A program made the translations under genes and the position numbers. Source: Pannonibacter indicus (GTDB taxonomy: Bacteria > Pseudomonadota > Alphaproteobacteria > Rhizobiales > Stappiaceae). From it: a stretch of 64,000 nt of DNA. The stretch is taken from positions 488,141 through 552,140 of the forward strand of contig NZ_LIPT01000003.1 in the NCBI RefSeq assembly GCF_001418225.1, written 5' to 3'. Position 1 is the first letter of the stretch, and the number at the start of each line of letters is the position of its first letter. The notes under the pieces were generated by a model. It was not told the origin of the DNA. It worked only from the letters and a program-made list of their open reading frames with translations, and searched no databases. Positions 35,873 through 45,378 of the stretch are shown one piece after another.

Positions 35873-36742
35873 TCAGTCTGCCCGCAGGCGTGACAGGGCT
35901 TCCTGCGTGCCAGTGGGCAGGCCCGCTGGCTCGCCGCTCTCCCGGCAAACCGGGCCGAAAGCGGTGTCGGTGATGGCGCAAAGACGGCTGGCGCGGCTTT
36001 CGAACACGAAGAAACGCGCGCCCAGCATGTTTGCCTGGGTGCCGGTCAGACTGACGGCGATCACGAAGCTTTCTCCTGCCTTAAGCGGACTGATCCAGGT
36101 CAGTTTCATCTCGAAAAGACGGCGCCCGCTGCCTGTTTCCTGTTGCCAGCCGAGGTTCAGGGGAGTCTGTTGCCAGACGTGAGGCAGAGCCTCGCCGATG
36201 CATTGCGCGACAAAGCAATCATCTGCCTTGTTGTCCGCCCCAAGATGCCTTGGGAGCACGGTGCCGCGGTAAATGACCGATCCTCCCCCCTCAACAATGC
36301 TCTCCAGGGTTACCTTGTTGGTCAATGGAGAAGGGGGCAAGGCACGGGGAGCCGCTTCTTCCGGCATGGCTTGAACCACATCCTTGAACTTGCTGCGGAA
36401 TGTGCGGGCGGTGCCGGCAGGCGGGGTATAGCCATCGATAGCTGTGGCCAGAACCTCTCCGGTCACGGCGTTCTTCATCTGATGGACGATGGTCAGAATA
36501 TGCGGGCCATCGAAACAGACGAGAGAGGAAACCACAAGCAGCGTGCTGCAGGGGGCCGGAGTGTGGAAGCGGATGTGCCGCACGCGGCGGGCGCCGACCA
36601 GAGACTCACTCAGCGCGCAGATGAGCCGGAACTGCCTGTCCGCCTCATCGAGCCGTTGGACGCAACCATGTTCGCTCAAAATACCCTGTTCTGTACAATC
36701 GCCTTGGCTCACATAGGAGAACAGGGTTTCTTCAGTCAGCAT
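35873..36742 (-). CDS. thioesterase-like (hotdog-fold) protein
   Basis: A 289-residue cytoplasmic protein. It looks like a double hotdog protein: FHTPAPCSTLLVVSSLVCFD with IVHQMKNAVTGEVLATAIDG in the first half, and YRGTVLPRHLGADNKADD with FEMKLTWISPLKAGESFVIA in the second. The last resembles acyl-CoA thioesterases and FlK-type dimers. Substrate and pathway are unknown; the neighbouring HSL-type esterase is on the same strand and may be transcribed with it. No strong ribosome site precedes ATG 36742. Confidence 0.6.
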   Translation of the reverse strand: MLTEETLFSYVSQGDCTEQGILSEHGCVQRLDEADRQFRLICALSESLVGARRVRHIRFHTPAPCSTLLVVSSLVCFDGPHILTIVHQMKNAVTGEVLATAIDGYTPPAGTARTFRSKFKDVVQAMPEEAAPRALPPSPLTNKVTLESIVEGGGSVIYRGTVLPRHLGADNKADDCFVAQCIGEALPHVWQQTPLNLGWQQETGSGRRLFEMKLTWISPLKAGESFVIAVSLTGTQANMLGARFFVFESRASRLCAITDTAFGPVCRESGEPAGLPTGTQEALSRLRAD

Positions 36743-36787
36743 CGTGTGGTGGCCCTGATGGTTGCTGTAGCCGGAAAAAATATGTAA

Positions 36788-36803
36788 ATTACCTTCAGGT
36801 AAT
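36788..36803. promoter_or_regulatory. AT-rich palindrome between esterase stop and thioesterase-like gene
   Basis: ATTACC and GGTAAT flank TTCA in a sharply AT-rich island (36780-36840). It overlaps the esterase stop codon and lies about 46 bases before the thioesterase-like ATG, so it could be an operator for the latter. Confidence 0.3.
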
Positions 36804-37784
36804 ATTATAGATATTCATATTTACGCTAAGGAAATTATCAATAAGAGATTTGCTCTGGTCCGCTATTTCGAGAGGAAAGCTCTGGAAAACATGGCATCCG
36901 CCTGGGAAGACGTCCAGCGTGGCGGAGTTCCCGGACGATATCCATCGGGAAGCCTGAAACAGCGTGTCATCCAGAAGAGGATCCCGGGTTCCCACCACGA
37001 AATAGGCGGGCGGCATGCCGCTCAGGTCTGCCATCAGGGGGGAAATGTCCGCAGACTTGGGGTCTTCGCCGTTCTGCAGATACAAACGGACGAACATTTC
37101 GATGTCGCGCGTGTTCAGGACCAGCTTCTCCGTGCCCCAGGATCTGGCGCTTGGCGTCAGGCTCAGATCGAAACAGCCGGCTATAAAGACGGCGGCGCCG
37201 AAGGGTGTCAGGCCGTGCCTGTCCCGCAGGCGCAGCAGGGTGACGGCAGCCAGATTGGCGCCTGCGCTGTCCCCGCCGATGGAAAACCGTCTCAGCCCGA
37301 ATTCCCGCGCGGCCGGCCCGATGAGCCAGAGGGCCGCAGCTTCGCAGTCATCCGGCGCGGCAGGATAGGGATGTTCCGGAGCAAGCCGGTAGTCCACGGA
37401 AGCAACCAGAAGTCCCGTCCTGTCAGCCATTTCGGCCAGCCGCAGATCCTGCAGGTCCGCCCCGCCGAACGTCCAGCCGCCGCCATGAATATGCAGGAAG
37501 GCGCCCTCCGGCCGGCTGTCCTGTGGCCGGAACAGCCGGAGGCGGAGCTTGCCCGCTGCCCCGCCACGGGCAGGACCCTCGATCCAGACATCCTCAGCGC
37601 GCGGGCTGCGGACGGGGGCCGGGAAGGGGCCTATGCCTTGCTCCCGCCGGTCGCGGACCACCTGCGGGGGGAAGCTCCACTGATCCGGCTCGGCAGCCAG
37701 CCGCGCCGCGAGAGCCTCATTGAAGGCGCGTGTTTCTTCGCTCACGGCTTCGGGCAGGAAGAGGGAATGGTTAAGACTCAGCAT
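36795..37784 (-). CDS. alpha/beta hydrolase, hormone-sensitive-lipase family (esterase)
   Basis: A 329-residue cytoplasmic esterase. The oxyanion motif is LHIHGGGWTFGG (His100-Gly-Gly-Gly), the nucleophile Ser173 lies in SIGGDSAGAN, the acid in GTRDPLLDD, and the His in GGCHVFQSFP. The SVDYRLAPEHPYPAAPDD signature confirms the HSL group, which hydrolyses short-chain esters. ATG 37784 is preceded by GGAGA; an upstream ATG at 37844 would add 20 unmatched residues. The last eight codons fall in an AT-rich island (NMNIYNIT). Confidence 0.88.
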   Translation of the reverse strand: MLSLNHSLFLPEAVSEETRAFNEALAARLAAEPDQWSFPPQVVRDRREQGIGPFPAPVRSPRAEDVWIEGPARGGAAGKLRLRLFRPQDSRPEGAFLHIHGGGWTFGGADLQDLRLAEMADRTGLLVASVDYRLAPEHPYPAAPDDCEAAALWLIGPAAREFGLRRFSIGGDSAGANLAAVTLLRLRDRHGLTPFGAAVFIAGCFDLSLTPSARSWGTEKLVLNTRDIEMFVRLYLQNGEDPKSADISPLMADLSGMPPAYFVVGTRDPLLDDTLFQASRWISSGNSATLDVFPGGCHVFQSFPLEIADQSKSLIDNFLSVNMNIYNIT

Positions 37785-38172
37785 CAAGGATTCTCCGGTT
37801 CCGGTGACTGCGGAAAAGCTAAGGTGTCGGATCGTGACTGCCAATCTGCTTCAGCCAGGGGGCGTCAGGGGGCAATCCGGAGAAGCTGCAGCGCGTTGCC
37901 GTTTCTCCCAGGTCACTTGCGGGAGATTCGGGCAAGGCTTGATCTGGTGCAAGGTGATGTGCACTGTGAAGGCAGAGCCTTCTGACCGGGATGGCTGCGC
38001 CCGTTGTGCGGTGTGCGCTGGCCTGACCGGATGGACTTGCGTTCGTGCGGATCCGGGGGCCGATGCGTCAGCATTCCGGTCCGCCCGGACAGTATGTGAT
38101 AAGGGGCCGGGAGCCGTGGAGCGGCCCAGACGCGGTCAGGCGTGCCGGGGTGTAAAATCGGGGGGGAAAGCA
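37785..38172. other. divergent intergenic region, esterase / response regulator
   Basis: This is 388 bases between divergent genes. The frame of the downstream regulator stays open through most of it, but codons there look random and cysteine-rich, so I regard it as non-coding. I see no recognisable operator or hairpin. G runs just before 38173 supply the ribosome site of the next gene. Confidence 0.5.
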
Positions 38173-38847
38173 TTGGCGGACATCAACAATTACCATTTCA
38201 TCATTGCGGATGATCATCCTTTGTTTCGCGGGGCGCTGCGGCAGGCGCTTGATTTGCTCTATCCCGGATCGGTGATCGACGAAGCCGGTACGCTGGAGGA
38301 TGTGACCGCCCGCCTGGAGGATGCTGGCGGCGTGGATCTGGTGCTGCTGGATCTGTCCATGCCCGGCATGCGCGGCTTCTCGGGCCTTATGTTCCTGCGC
38401 GCCCAGCACCCTTCGGTCCCGGTGGTGATTGTCTCGGCCAATGAAGAGCCTCAGGCCATTCGCCGGGCCATCGGCTTTGGGGCGTCAGGGTTCATTCCCA
38501 AGTCCCATGGCATCGAAGTCATCCGCAATGCGATCGAGCAGGTGATGGCCGGTTCGCTTTGGACCCCGCCGGAAATCGACCTTACCATCGCCGACAAGGA
38601 TTCTGATGCGGCGCGCCGGCTGGCCAGTCTGACGCCGCAGCAGGTGCGCGTCCTCATGATGCTGTCGGAAGGTCTTCTGAACAAGCAGATCGCCTATGAG
38701 CTGTCCGTATCCGAGGCAACCGTCAAGGCGCATGTGTCTGCCATCTTGCAGAAACTGGGCGTTGAAAGCCGGACGCAAGCGGTGATTGCTGCCTCCAGGA
38801 TCGAAGCCGGAAGCTGGCAGATACCGGAAGCAAGCCAGGATCTTTGA
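38173..38847 (+). CDS. LuxR/NarL-family response regulator (CrbR-like)
   Basis: A 224-residue response regulator. The receiver has FIIADDHPLFRGAL, the phosphoacceptor Asp60 in VLLDLSMPGM, and VIVSANEEP. The C-terminal LuxR helix-turn-helix (about 158-220) reads LTPQQVRVLMMLSEGLLNKQ, then VSEATVKAHVSAILQKLGV. The start is TTG 38173, with GGGGGGAAAG immediately upstream; no ATG fits. A transporter-like hybrid kinase lies 3.4 kb downstream on the other strand. In CrbS/CrbR systems such a pair controls acetyl-CoA synthetase and acetate use, so it is the probable partner; that pairing is inference. Confidence 0.87.
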   Translation: MADINNYHFIIADDHPLFRGALRQALDLLYPGSVIDEAGTLEDVTARLEDAGGVDLVLLDLSMPGMRGFSGLMFLRAQHPSVPVVIVSANEEPQAIRRAIGFGASGFIPKSHGIEVIRNAIEQVMAGSLWTPPEIDLTIADKDSDAARRLASLTPQQVRVLMMLSEGLLNKQIAYELSVSEATVKAHVSAILQKLGVESRTQAVIAASRIEAGSWQIPEASQDL

Positions 38848-39230
38848 TCCTGCTGCTCTGGATTTCAGCCCTGCCAGAATCCGCCAACAGTCAAACGCTG
38901 TTCTTTGGGCATGCCCACCCTTTGAGCATGCTTATTGAGCAATGCTGCGCAGGCTGGAGAGCGTGGACAGGTATTTTATCAAATTGATTAAATTGATTGG
39001 CCGTTTCCTGTTGAACTCATTTGGAAATCTTCGCTTCTTTAAATCAGATCGTGATTTTTACCCCCTCTTTACGGAGATATGAGACATTACGTTCCCTGGC
39101 GACACATGTACCCTGTGCGCAAATATTGACCGGATAGTGGATGAGCCAGGCGAAGGCCGAGAAGCAGGTCGCATTCGGAGCAGCAGAGCCCGGTGATGCC
39201 GGGCGTGCTGCAGCAGGGGAAGACGTGTGC
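38848..39230. other. AT-rich upstream region of the GGDEF/EAL locus
   Basis: A 383-base spacer, clearly AT-richer than its surroundings from 38970 to 39080. It contains the tandem nonamer AAATTGATT AAATTGATT at 38981-38998 and a nearby GGCATGCCC palindrome. An in-frame ATG at 39141 could extend the next gene upstream. Promoter activity is likely here; no regulator site is recognised with confidence. Confidence 0.4.
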
Positions 39231-39677
39231 ATGAACGGGGAACTCAGCGTCGCTGATTTTCTGAGGCGTCCACTTCATCATCTGACCGGCGCCGTGCGCT
39301 TCATCTTCCGGGGACTGTTGGATGAGGATGAGCTGAGCGGCCGGATACGCGCGCAGCAGATCACGGCGATTGTCCGGTTCATGCCGTATATTACGTCATG
39401 GAATGTCTTCAGCGCTCTCATCATCATCAATCTGAATTTCGGTGTGACGCCGCTCTACCTGTTGCTCGCCTGGTCAGTAGCCATCATGTTTGTCATCGGC
39501 CGCGGTGTCGCCGTCTGGCAGAAGAGCCGGAAGCGGACATTTACGACGGCGTCCTCCAGGGGCATTGTTTCCGCAACCATACAGGCCGGCGTACTGGGCA
39601 TCCTGTGGTGCCTGGCACTGTTCATGACCTTTTATTACGGCTCTGAGGACACGCTCATCCTTGTCGCCCCTGCCTGA
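39231..39677 (+). pseudogene. 5' fragment of a frameshifted GGDEF/EAL membrane protein
   Basis: This 148-residue frame (178 if started at ATG 39141) begins after GGGGAAG and encodes helices FSALIIINLNFGVTPLYLLL and VLGILWCLALFMTFYYG. It stops at TGA 39675. The next hydrophobic stretch, LIAGLICAGGFVLATVPLAG, continues in the -1 frame without a start codon, as the next helix of the same protein. One extra base in the C run at 39665-39670 would join both parts (…VAPCLIAGLI). This is a one-base deletion, a sequencing error or, less likely, programmed frameshifting. Confidence 0.75.
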
Positions 39678-39706
39678 TTGCCGGACTGATCTGCGCGGGC
39701 GGCTTT

Positions 39707-41617
39707 GTGCTGGCGACGGTGCCTCTGGCAGGCCTTGCCTGGGTTGTGACGATCTGGTGCGGATCGGTGTTCCAGATCATGCAGATCGGCAAGGGGCCGA
39801 TGGTCGAGCTTGCCAGCCTGCTCTCGGCCTATTCCTTTATGGTGGTGGTTTGTATTCTGGCGGTTTCCCGGGTGTTTGTGGCCCGTGTGATAACGGAGCG
39901 GGAACTCGAACACCGGGGACAGGTGATCGGCCTGCTGCTCAACGAGTTTGAGGAAAGCGCCAGCGACTGGCTGTGGGAAACCGACAGCGCGGGCAATCTG
40001 AAACGGACATCTGCCCGGTTCTGCGAGGTTTGCGGCCGCGCCCCGGAAGACCTGCAGGGATACGGCCTGATCGATGCCCTGCAGACAAGTGCCGAGCAGG
40101 GGGATGGCTGGGATGAGGTACGGAAGGTGATGAACGCCTGTCAGCCCTTCCGCGACATGCCCGTGCTGACCATCGTCAATGGTGAGCGCCGCTGGTGGTC
40201 TCTCACCGGCAGGCCCTATTTTGACCGTGCCTGCAAGTTCACCGGCTATCGCGGCGTCGGGTCTGACATCACCGATGCCCGCCGCGCCCACGATCTGGTC
40301 AAATATCTCGCTGAGCATGATGCGCTGACGGGAGTGGGCAACCGCAACTGGCTGCTGGGCCGGGCTGGCGAGAGCCTGGAGAACGCGCTGGCCGATGGCA
40401 GCAATGTCAGCCTGCTGATGGTGGATCTCGACAACTTCAAGGCCATCAATGACATGCGCGGTCATCCCGTGGGCGACGAGATCCTCAATCTGGTCGCGCA
40501 GCGGTTCAGTGAAATCTGTGCCGGGCGCGCGGATCTTGCCCGCATTGGCGGTGATGAATTCGCCATTCTGCATGTGGGGCAAAGCCGCCAGAACACCGAG
40601 GCGCTGGCGAGCGAACTGATCAACAGCCTGAAGGCGCCGCTGCTGACCGATAGCGGCAGCTACACCGTGGGCGCAACGATTGGCATCGCCTGCGCGCCGC
40701 GTCAGGCGGACACCATCGATGACCTGATGCGCTGTGCGGATATCGCGCTCTACAAGGCCAAGCGCAGCGGACGGGGACAGGCCCTGTATTTCGAAGCCGA
40801 GATGGACCGGGAACAGCGTGAGCGGCGCGAGATGGAGGCAGCGCTCCGCAGGGCCGTCGAAAAAGGCGGCCTCACGCTGGCTTTCCAGCCGATTGTCTCG
40901 GCACAAACCGGACACATCCAGTCCTGCGAGGCCCTGCTGCGCTGGAACGATCCGTTCATCGGTCCGGTTTCACCCGCCGTCTTCGTTCCCATCGCCGAAG
41001 AGGCCGGGCTGATTGTTCCGATCGGGGAATGGGTGCTGCGGGAGGCGTGCAAGCGTGCCGCCGGGAGCAAGCACGAGATATCCATTGCGGTCAATCTGTC
41101 GCCGCTGCAGTTCGCGGCGGCGGGGCTTGTTGACGCGGTGAAATGGGCGCTGGAGGAATCGGGACTGCCGGCACAGCGGCTGATCCTGGAAATAACCGAA
41201 TCCGTGCTGATCCAGGACGCAGGGTCAACGGCCGAGATCCTCAGTCAGCTCAAGGCGCTGGGCGTGCGCATCGCTCTGGACGACTTCGGAACAGGATATT
41301 CGTCGCTGAGCTACCTGCGTCATTATCACTTCGACAAGATCAAGATCGACAAGTCCTTCGTCAGCGAACTGGGCGATGGCGGAGAGAGCATGGCCATCAT
41401 CTCTGCGGTCATCATCCTGGCGCGCAGCCTGAAGATGGAAGTGACGGCAGAAGGCGTCGAGACAGAAGAACAGGCCAATCAGTTGCGTCTCATGGGCTGT
41501 GGCAGCTTGCAGGGCTATTATTTTGGCCTGCCGGTGGAAAACTGCCCGGACACGCTCGTGCCGCGTCCTGACTATGGCGCCAGCCGGGCAGGGTCGCGAA
41601 AGATCGTCACTCAGTAA
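39707..41617 (+). CDS. diguanylate cyclase/phosphodiesterase (PAS-GGDEF-EAL), 3' part of a frameshifted gene
   Basis: This frame carries two membrane helices, a PAS domain (about 85-195, FEESASDWLWETDSAG), a GGDEF domain with intact ARIGGDEFAIL and an EAL domain with intact SCEALLRWND. The loop-6 region DDFGTGYSSLSYLR is also intact. Both c-di-GMP synthesis and breakdown motifs are thus kept. GTG 39707 is only the first possible start after the frameshift and has a poor ribosome site; coding similarity extends back to about 39662. The 3' end overlaps the convergent hybrid kinase by 11 bases. Confidence 0.82.
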   Translation: MLATVPLAGLAWVVTIWCGSVFQIMQIGKGPMVELASLLSAYSFMVVVCILAVSRVFVARVITERELEHRGQVIGLLLNEFEESASDWLWETDSAGNLKRTSARFCEVCGRAPEDLQGYGLIDALQTSAEQGDGWDEVRKVMNACQPFRDMPVLTIVNGERRWWSLTGRPYFDRACKFTGYRGVGSDITDARRAHDLVKYLAEHDALTGVGNRNWLLGRAGESLENALADGSNVSLLMVDLDNFKAINDMRGHPVGDEILNLVAQRFSEICAGRADLARIGGDEFAILHVGQSRQNTEALASELINSLKAPLLTDSGSYTVGATIGIACAPRQADTIDDLMRCADIALYKAKRSGRGQALYFEAEMDREQRERREMEAALRRAVEKGGLTLAFQPIVSAQTGHIQSCEALLRWNDPFIGPVSPAVFVPIAEEAGLIVPIGEWVLREACKRAAGSKHEISIAVNLSPLQFAAAGLVDAVKWALEESGLPAQRLILEITESVLIQDAGSTAEILSQLKALGVRIALDDFGTGYSSLSYLRHYHFDKIKIDKSFVSELGDGGESMAIISAVIILARSLKMEVTAEGVETEEQANQLRLMGCGSLQGYYFGLPVENCPDTLVPRPDYGASRAGSRKIVTQ

Positions 41618-44600
41618 CCAGCATTTCTGCCCGGACACGCGCCAGCTGGGCCCTGAGCGCCGCCGGCCGGACCGGTTTGTTGAGCAGTCCGATGTCCCGC
41701 TCCGCCGCTTCCGCCCGCACGGAGCGGCTGCGGTCCGCGGTGATGAGCAGCGCAGGAATGCTGCGGCCGAATTTCCAGCGCAGCCGCACGGCACATTCAA
41801 TGCCATTGCCCTGATCAAGATGATAGTCGACCAGCATGATGTCGGGGGGGCGGCCAAGCTGCGTCACGTGCTGGGCTGCTTCCATGTCGTTGCTGGCGGT
41901 CAGAACCTCGCAGCTCCAGCTTTCCAGCAGGCGGCGCATGCCGTCGAGAATGTTTGGCTCGTTGTCGATGGCCAGAACCAGCATGCCATCCAGCTGGCTG
42001 CTGGTCACGGCAACCGGCTCGCCAACGCTGGGCAGCACGGGAACAGGGGCTGCTGAGGGAACTTCCACCGCAAAGCAGGAGCCTTTCCCCATCCGCGAGC
42101 GCAGGGTGACGGGATGATCCAGCACCCGGCTGATCCGCTCCACGATGCACAGGCCGAGTCCCAACCCTTTGGCCGTGCGGATGCCATCGTCCAGCCGGTG
42201 GAACTCCATGAAGATGGCTTTCTGCTTGGAGGCCGGAATGCCGATACCCGTGTCATGAACCTCGATGATGACACGTGAGCCATGGCGGCGGCAGCCGACA
42301 AGAACGCGGCCCGTCAGGGTATATTTCAGGGCATTGGACACAAGGTTCTGCAACAGGCGGCGCAGCAAGCGGCGGTCCGAGCGGACGGTGAGCGAGGTCG
42401 GCACGAAACTCAGCCTGAGGTCCCGTTCGCGCGCGACCGGGTCGAATTCCAGCTGCAAGGCGCGGAAAATCTCGTCGAGGCGGAAGGTGCCGTATTCCGG
42501 TTTGAGCGCGCCGGTGTCGAGGCGGGAAATATCCAGAATGGCGCTGATGATGTCTTCGACGGATTCGAGCGAGGCTTCGACATTGCGCACCAGATCCCCT
42601 GCCTCCCCCTCGCGGAACCTGTCGACCAGCACGGAGGCGTAAAGGCGGGCGGCGTTCAGCGGCTGCAGGATGTCATGCCCGGCGGCGGCCAGAAACCGGG
42701 TCTTGCCGATGTTGGCCTCTTCGGCGGCATGGGTTGCCTGCACGAGCTGCTGGTTGACGCGGGTCAGCTCCTCTGTGCGCTCGCGCACCCGGCGCTCCAG
42801 CGTTTCGTGGGATCTGGACAGGGCTTCCTCGGCCAGCACGCGCTCGGTGATGTCGGTGAAGGTGGTGACGATGCCGCCATCCGGCATGGGACTGATGCGC
42901 ACCTCCAGAATGGTGCCCGTGATTGACAGGCGCTCCTGGAACGTCTCCTGGCGGATCACCAGCTTCTCGATCCTGTCGGCCACAATCGCATCGGCCGAAC
43001 TGCCTCTCAATTCGCCCCGCTCCGCATTGAAGCGGATGAGGGTGTCGAGCGGGATGCCCACCTGGCCATATTCAGGTGGAAGGCCTAGCAGGTCGCGGAA
43101 CTGACGGTTCCAGCAGATCAGCCGCAGATCCCGGTCGAACACGGCAATGCCCTGACGCACCTGATCGAGCGCCGTCTGTAAAAGGTCGCGATTGTACTGG
43201 ATGGCTTCCGAGGCATCATCCAGCAGCTTCATGGCGCCCTTGATGGTGGCATCGCGCCGTTTGAGCAACAGAGACAGGACCAGCCTTGCGGAGGCCGCGC
43301 CGATGGCCGAGGCCAGCAGCTGCTCTGAGTAGCGCAGCACCTGCGCATCCGCCGGAGCGTTGAGATCCAGCGTCAGGCCGCGTTCACGGGCGTACCGGTG
43401 GAAGGAACGCTCGGAGCGTTCCACCCCCAGATAGCGGGCGACGGTGGCCTTCAGATCACCAACCGTCACATGGGTCCGCCACAGGCGGAAGGACGGCGTC
43501 GAGGCCAGCTCCTGCGGCACGAAGAGATTGGCCTGAAGCCGTTCGGACGGCTCGGGCGCCCGGGTCAGCGAGAAGAGAATGAAACAGGTGAGATTGGCCA
43601 GAAGACTGAAGGCTACCCCGTGCAGGAACGGGTCGGCGGGGCTGTAGAACAGGGATTGCGGCCGCAGCCATTCGATGCCGAACGGCCCGTCGAAGAGGAT
43701 CGCTTCGGCAATGAGCCCGGACTGGACAAAGGTCGGCAGCAGCAGGGTGTAGAGCCACAGGCCAAAGCCCGCCACCATGCCGGCAATGGCACCGCGCGCC
43801 GTTGCTTTGCGCCAGAAAAGCCCGCCAAAGAAGGCCGGAGCGAACTGGGCAATCGCGGCAAAGGAGAGGAGGCCGATCGAGGCAAGGGCGGCGGTGTCAC
43901 CGGCTGCCCTGTAATAGGCATAGGCGAGCAGCAGGATGACGAAGATGGAGGCACGGCGCACACGCAGCAGCATGCGGCTGAGATCCTTGCCCCGTGTCGA
44001 GGCGATATCGTCGCTGCCGCGCTGGCGCAGAATGAGCGGAACCACGATGTCATTGGAAATCATGATCGCCAGCGCCACCGTGGCGACGATGATCATGGCT
44101 GTGGCCGCCGAGAGGCCGCCGATGAAGGCGAAAAGGGCGAGAAAACCCTGGTTCGATGCCATAGGCAGGGCGAGAACGTAGGAATCGGGATTGATGCCGG
44201 GATCCAGCGTCAGCATGCCCGCCGCGGCAATCGGCACCACGAAGATGTTGATGGCGATGAGGTAGAGCGGGAACAACCAGGTGGCGAGGCGCAGCTCCGC
44301 CTCGGAATTGTTCTCGGTGACCACCACATGGAACTGGCGCGGCAGCAGCAGTGAGGCGATCAGCGACAGGCACGTGATGGCGATCCATTCCGCCGGCTGG
44401 AACGGCTGGGAAAAGACGCTGGCGACCTTGGGGCTTGTGGCAATTGCCGCCACCAGATCCAGCGGCCCGTCATAAAGGGCATAGGTGACCCAGAAGCCAA
44501 CCGCCAGGAACGCGAAGAGCTTGACCACCGCTTCGAGCGCAATCGCCAGCATCAGCCCCTCCTGGTGCTCGGTCGCATCAATGTGCCGGGTGCCGAACAG

Positions 44601-45134
44601 CCAGGCAAAGACGGCCATGCCGATGGCGATCAGCAGGGTGATGTCGCCAAAGGATGTGAGCAGCGATACCCCGTCCGGCGGGCCGAAGGGGCCGATCATG
44701 GTGGTGACCGACAGGGACAGCGCCTTCAGCTGCAGGGCGATGTAGGGAATGATGCCGATGACGGCGATGACCGTCGCCGTTGCGCCAACCGTCTGGCTCT
44801 TGCCGTAACGGGCGGCCATGAAGTCGGCAATCGAGGTGATCCGCTCCGTCTTGGCGACCCTTATGATCCGCCGCAGCAGCGGAAAACCGAAGGCAAAGAG
44901 CAGGATCGGGCCTGTGTAGATCGCCAGAAACTCCAGCCCGTCCCGCGTCGCACCGCCAACCGAGCCATAGAAGGTCCAGGATGTGCAGTAGACAGAGAGA
45001 GACAGCGCATAGATGAAGGGCCGGCTCTTCACCGCCAGCGGCAGGCGCGAGCGCCGGTCTCCAAAACTGGCGATGGCAAAGAGCAGCAGGATATAGCCCA
45101 GTGCGCTTAAGGTGACGATCCAGCCGTCCAGCAT
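41607..45134 (-). CDS. SLC5/STAC-type hybrid sensor histidine kinase (CrbS-like)
   Basis: An 1175-residue hybrid kinase. Residues 1 to about 520 form a sodium:solute-symporter (SLC5) domain of 13 or so helices (YCTSWTFYGSVGGATRDG, RYGKSQTVGA). A STAC linker follows (LLASAIGAASARLVLSLLL), then a PAS domain (ALDQVRQGIAVFDRDLRLIC) and coiled coil. HisKA has His820 in AAAGHDILQPLNAAR, the ATPase has NALKYTLTG and KGLGLGLCIV, and a C-terminal receiver has Asp1103 in IMLVDYHLDQGNG. This is the CrbS/CbrA-like architecture, in which the transporter-like part senses or moves a metabolite such as acetate or histidine. ATG 45134 (MLDGWIVTLS) was chosen over an upstream in-frame start. Confidence 0.9.
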   Translation of the reverse strand: MLDGWIVTLSALGYILLLFAIASFGDRRSRLPLAVKSRPFIYALSLSVYCTSWTFYGSVGGATRDGLEFLAIYTGPILLFAFGFPLLRRIIRVAKTERITSIADFMAARYGKSQTVGATATVIAVIGIIPYIALQLKALSLSVTTMIGPFGPPDGVSLLTSFGDITLLIAIGMAVFAWLFGTRHIDATEHQEGLMLAIALEAVVKLFAFLAVGFWVTYALYDGPLDLVAAIATSPKVASVFSQPFQPAEWIAITCLSLIASLLLPRQFHVVVTENNSEAELRLATWLFPLYLIAINIFVVPIAAAGMLTLDPGINPDSYVLALPMASNQGFLALFAFIGGLSAATAMIIVATVALAIMISNDIVVPLILRQRGSDDIASTRGKDLSRMLLRVRRASIFVILLLAYAYYRAAGDTAALASIGLLSFAAIAQFAPAFFGGLFWRKATARGAIAGMVAGFGLWLYTLLLPTFVQSGLIAEAILFDGPFGIEWLRPQSLFYSPADPFLHGVAFSLLANLTCFILFSLTRAPEPSERLQANLFVPQELASTPSFRLWRTHVTVGDLKATVARYLGVERSERSFHRYARERGLTLDLNAPADAQVLRYSEQLLASAIGAASARLVLSLLLKRRDATIKGAMKLLDDASEAIQYNRDLLQTALDQVRQGIAVFDRDLRLICWNRQFRDLLGLPPEYGQVGIPLDTLIRFNAERGELRGSSADAIVADRIEKLVIRQETFQERLSITGTILEVRISPMPDGGIVTTFTDITERVLAEEALSRSHETLERRVRERTEELTRVNQQLVQATHAAEEANIGKTRFLAAAGHDILQPLNAARLYASVLVDRFREGEAGDLVRNVEASLESVEDIISAILDISRLDTGALKPEYGTFRLDEIFRALQLEFDPVARERDLRLSFVPTSLTVRSDRRLLRRLLQNLVSNALKYTLTGRVLVGCRRHGSRVIIEVHDTGIGIPASKQKAIFMEFHRLDDGIRTAKGLGLGLCIVERISRVLDHPVTLRSRMGKGSCFAVEVPSAAPVPVLPSVGEPVAVTSSQLDGMLVLAIDNEPNILDGMRRLLESWSCEVLTASNDMEAAQHVTQLGRPPDIMLVDYHLDQGNGIECAVRLRWKFGRSIPALLITADRSRSVRAEAAERDIGLLNKPVRPAALRAQLARVRAEMLVTE

Positions 45135-45378
45135 CGCAATCCTGTCCGCCCATGCCCGGTTGAACCGGAGCCTTGTTGCCTCTGGCCGGATGCGCCGTTT
45201 CTTACCGTGCGTCCCCGTCCTCCCGTGCTGATCGGACCATAGGTGCGCCGCCTTGTCCATTCGTCTTGCGGCGGGGGCGTACCGGCCCGAACCTTCCCTT
45301 GCGGATGGAATGTGTTAACACTGTCAGGCAGGCCGGGCGGACGGCCCGGACCAGGAGCACCAGATCACGGGGGCGGAA

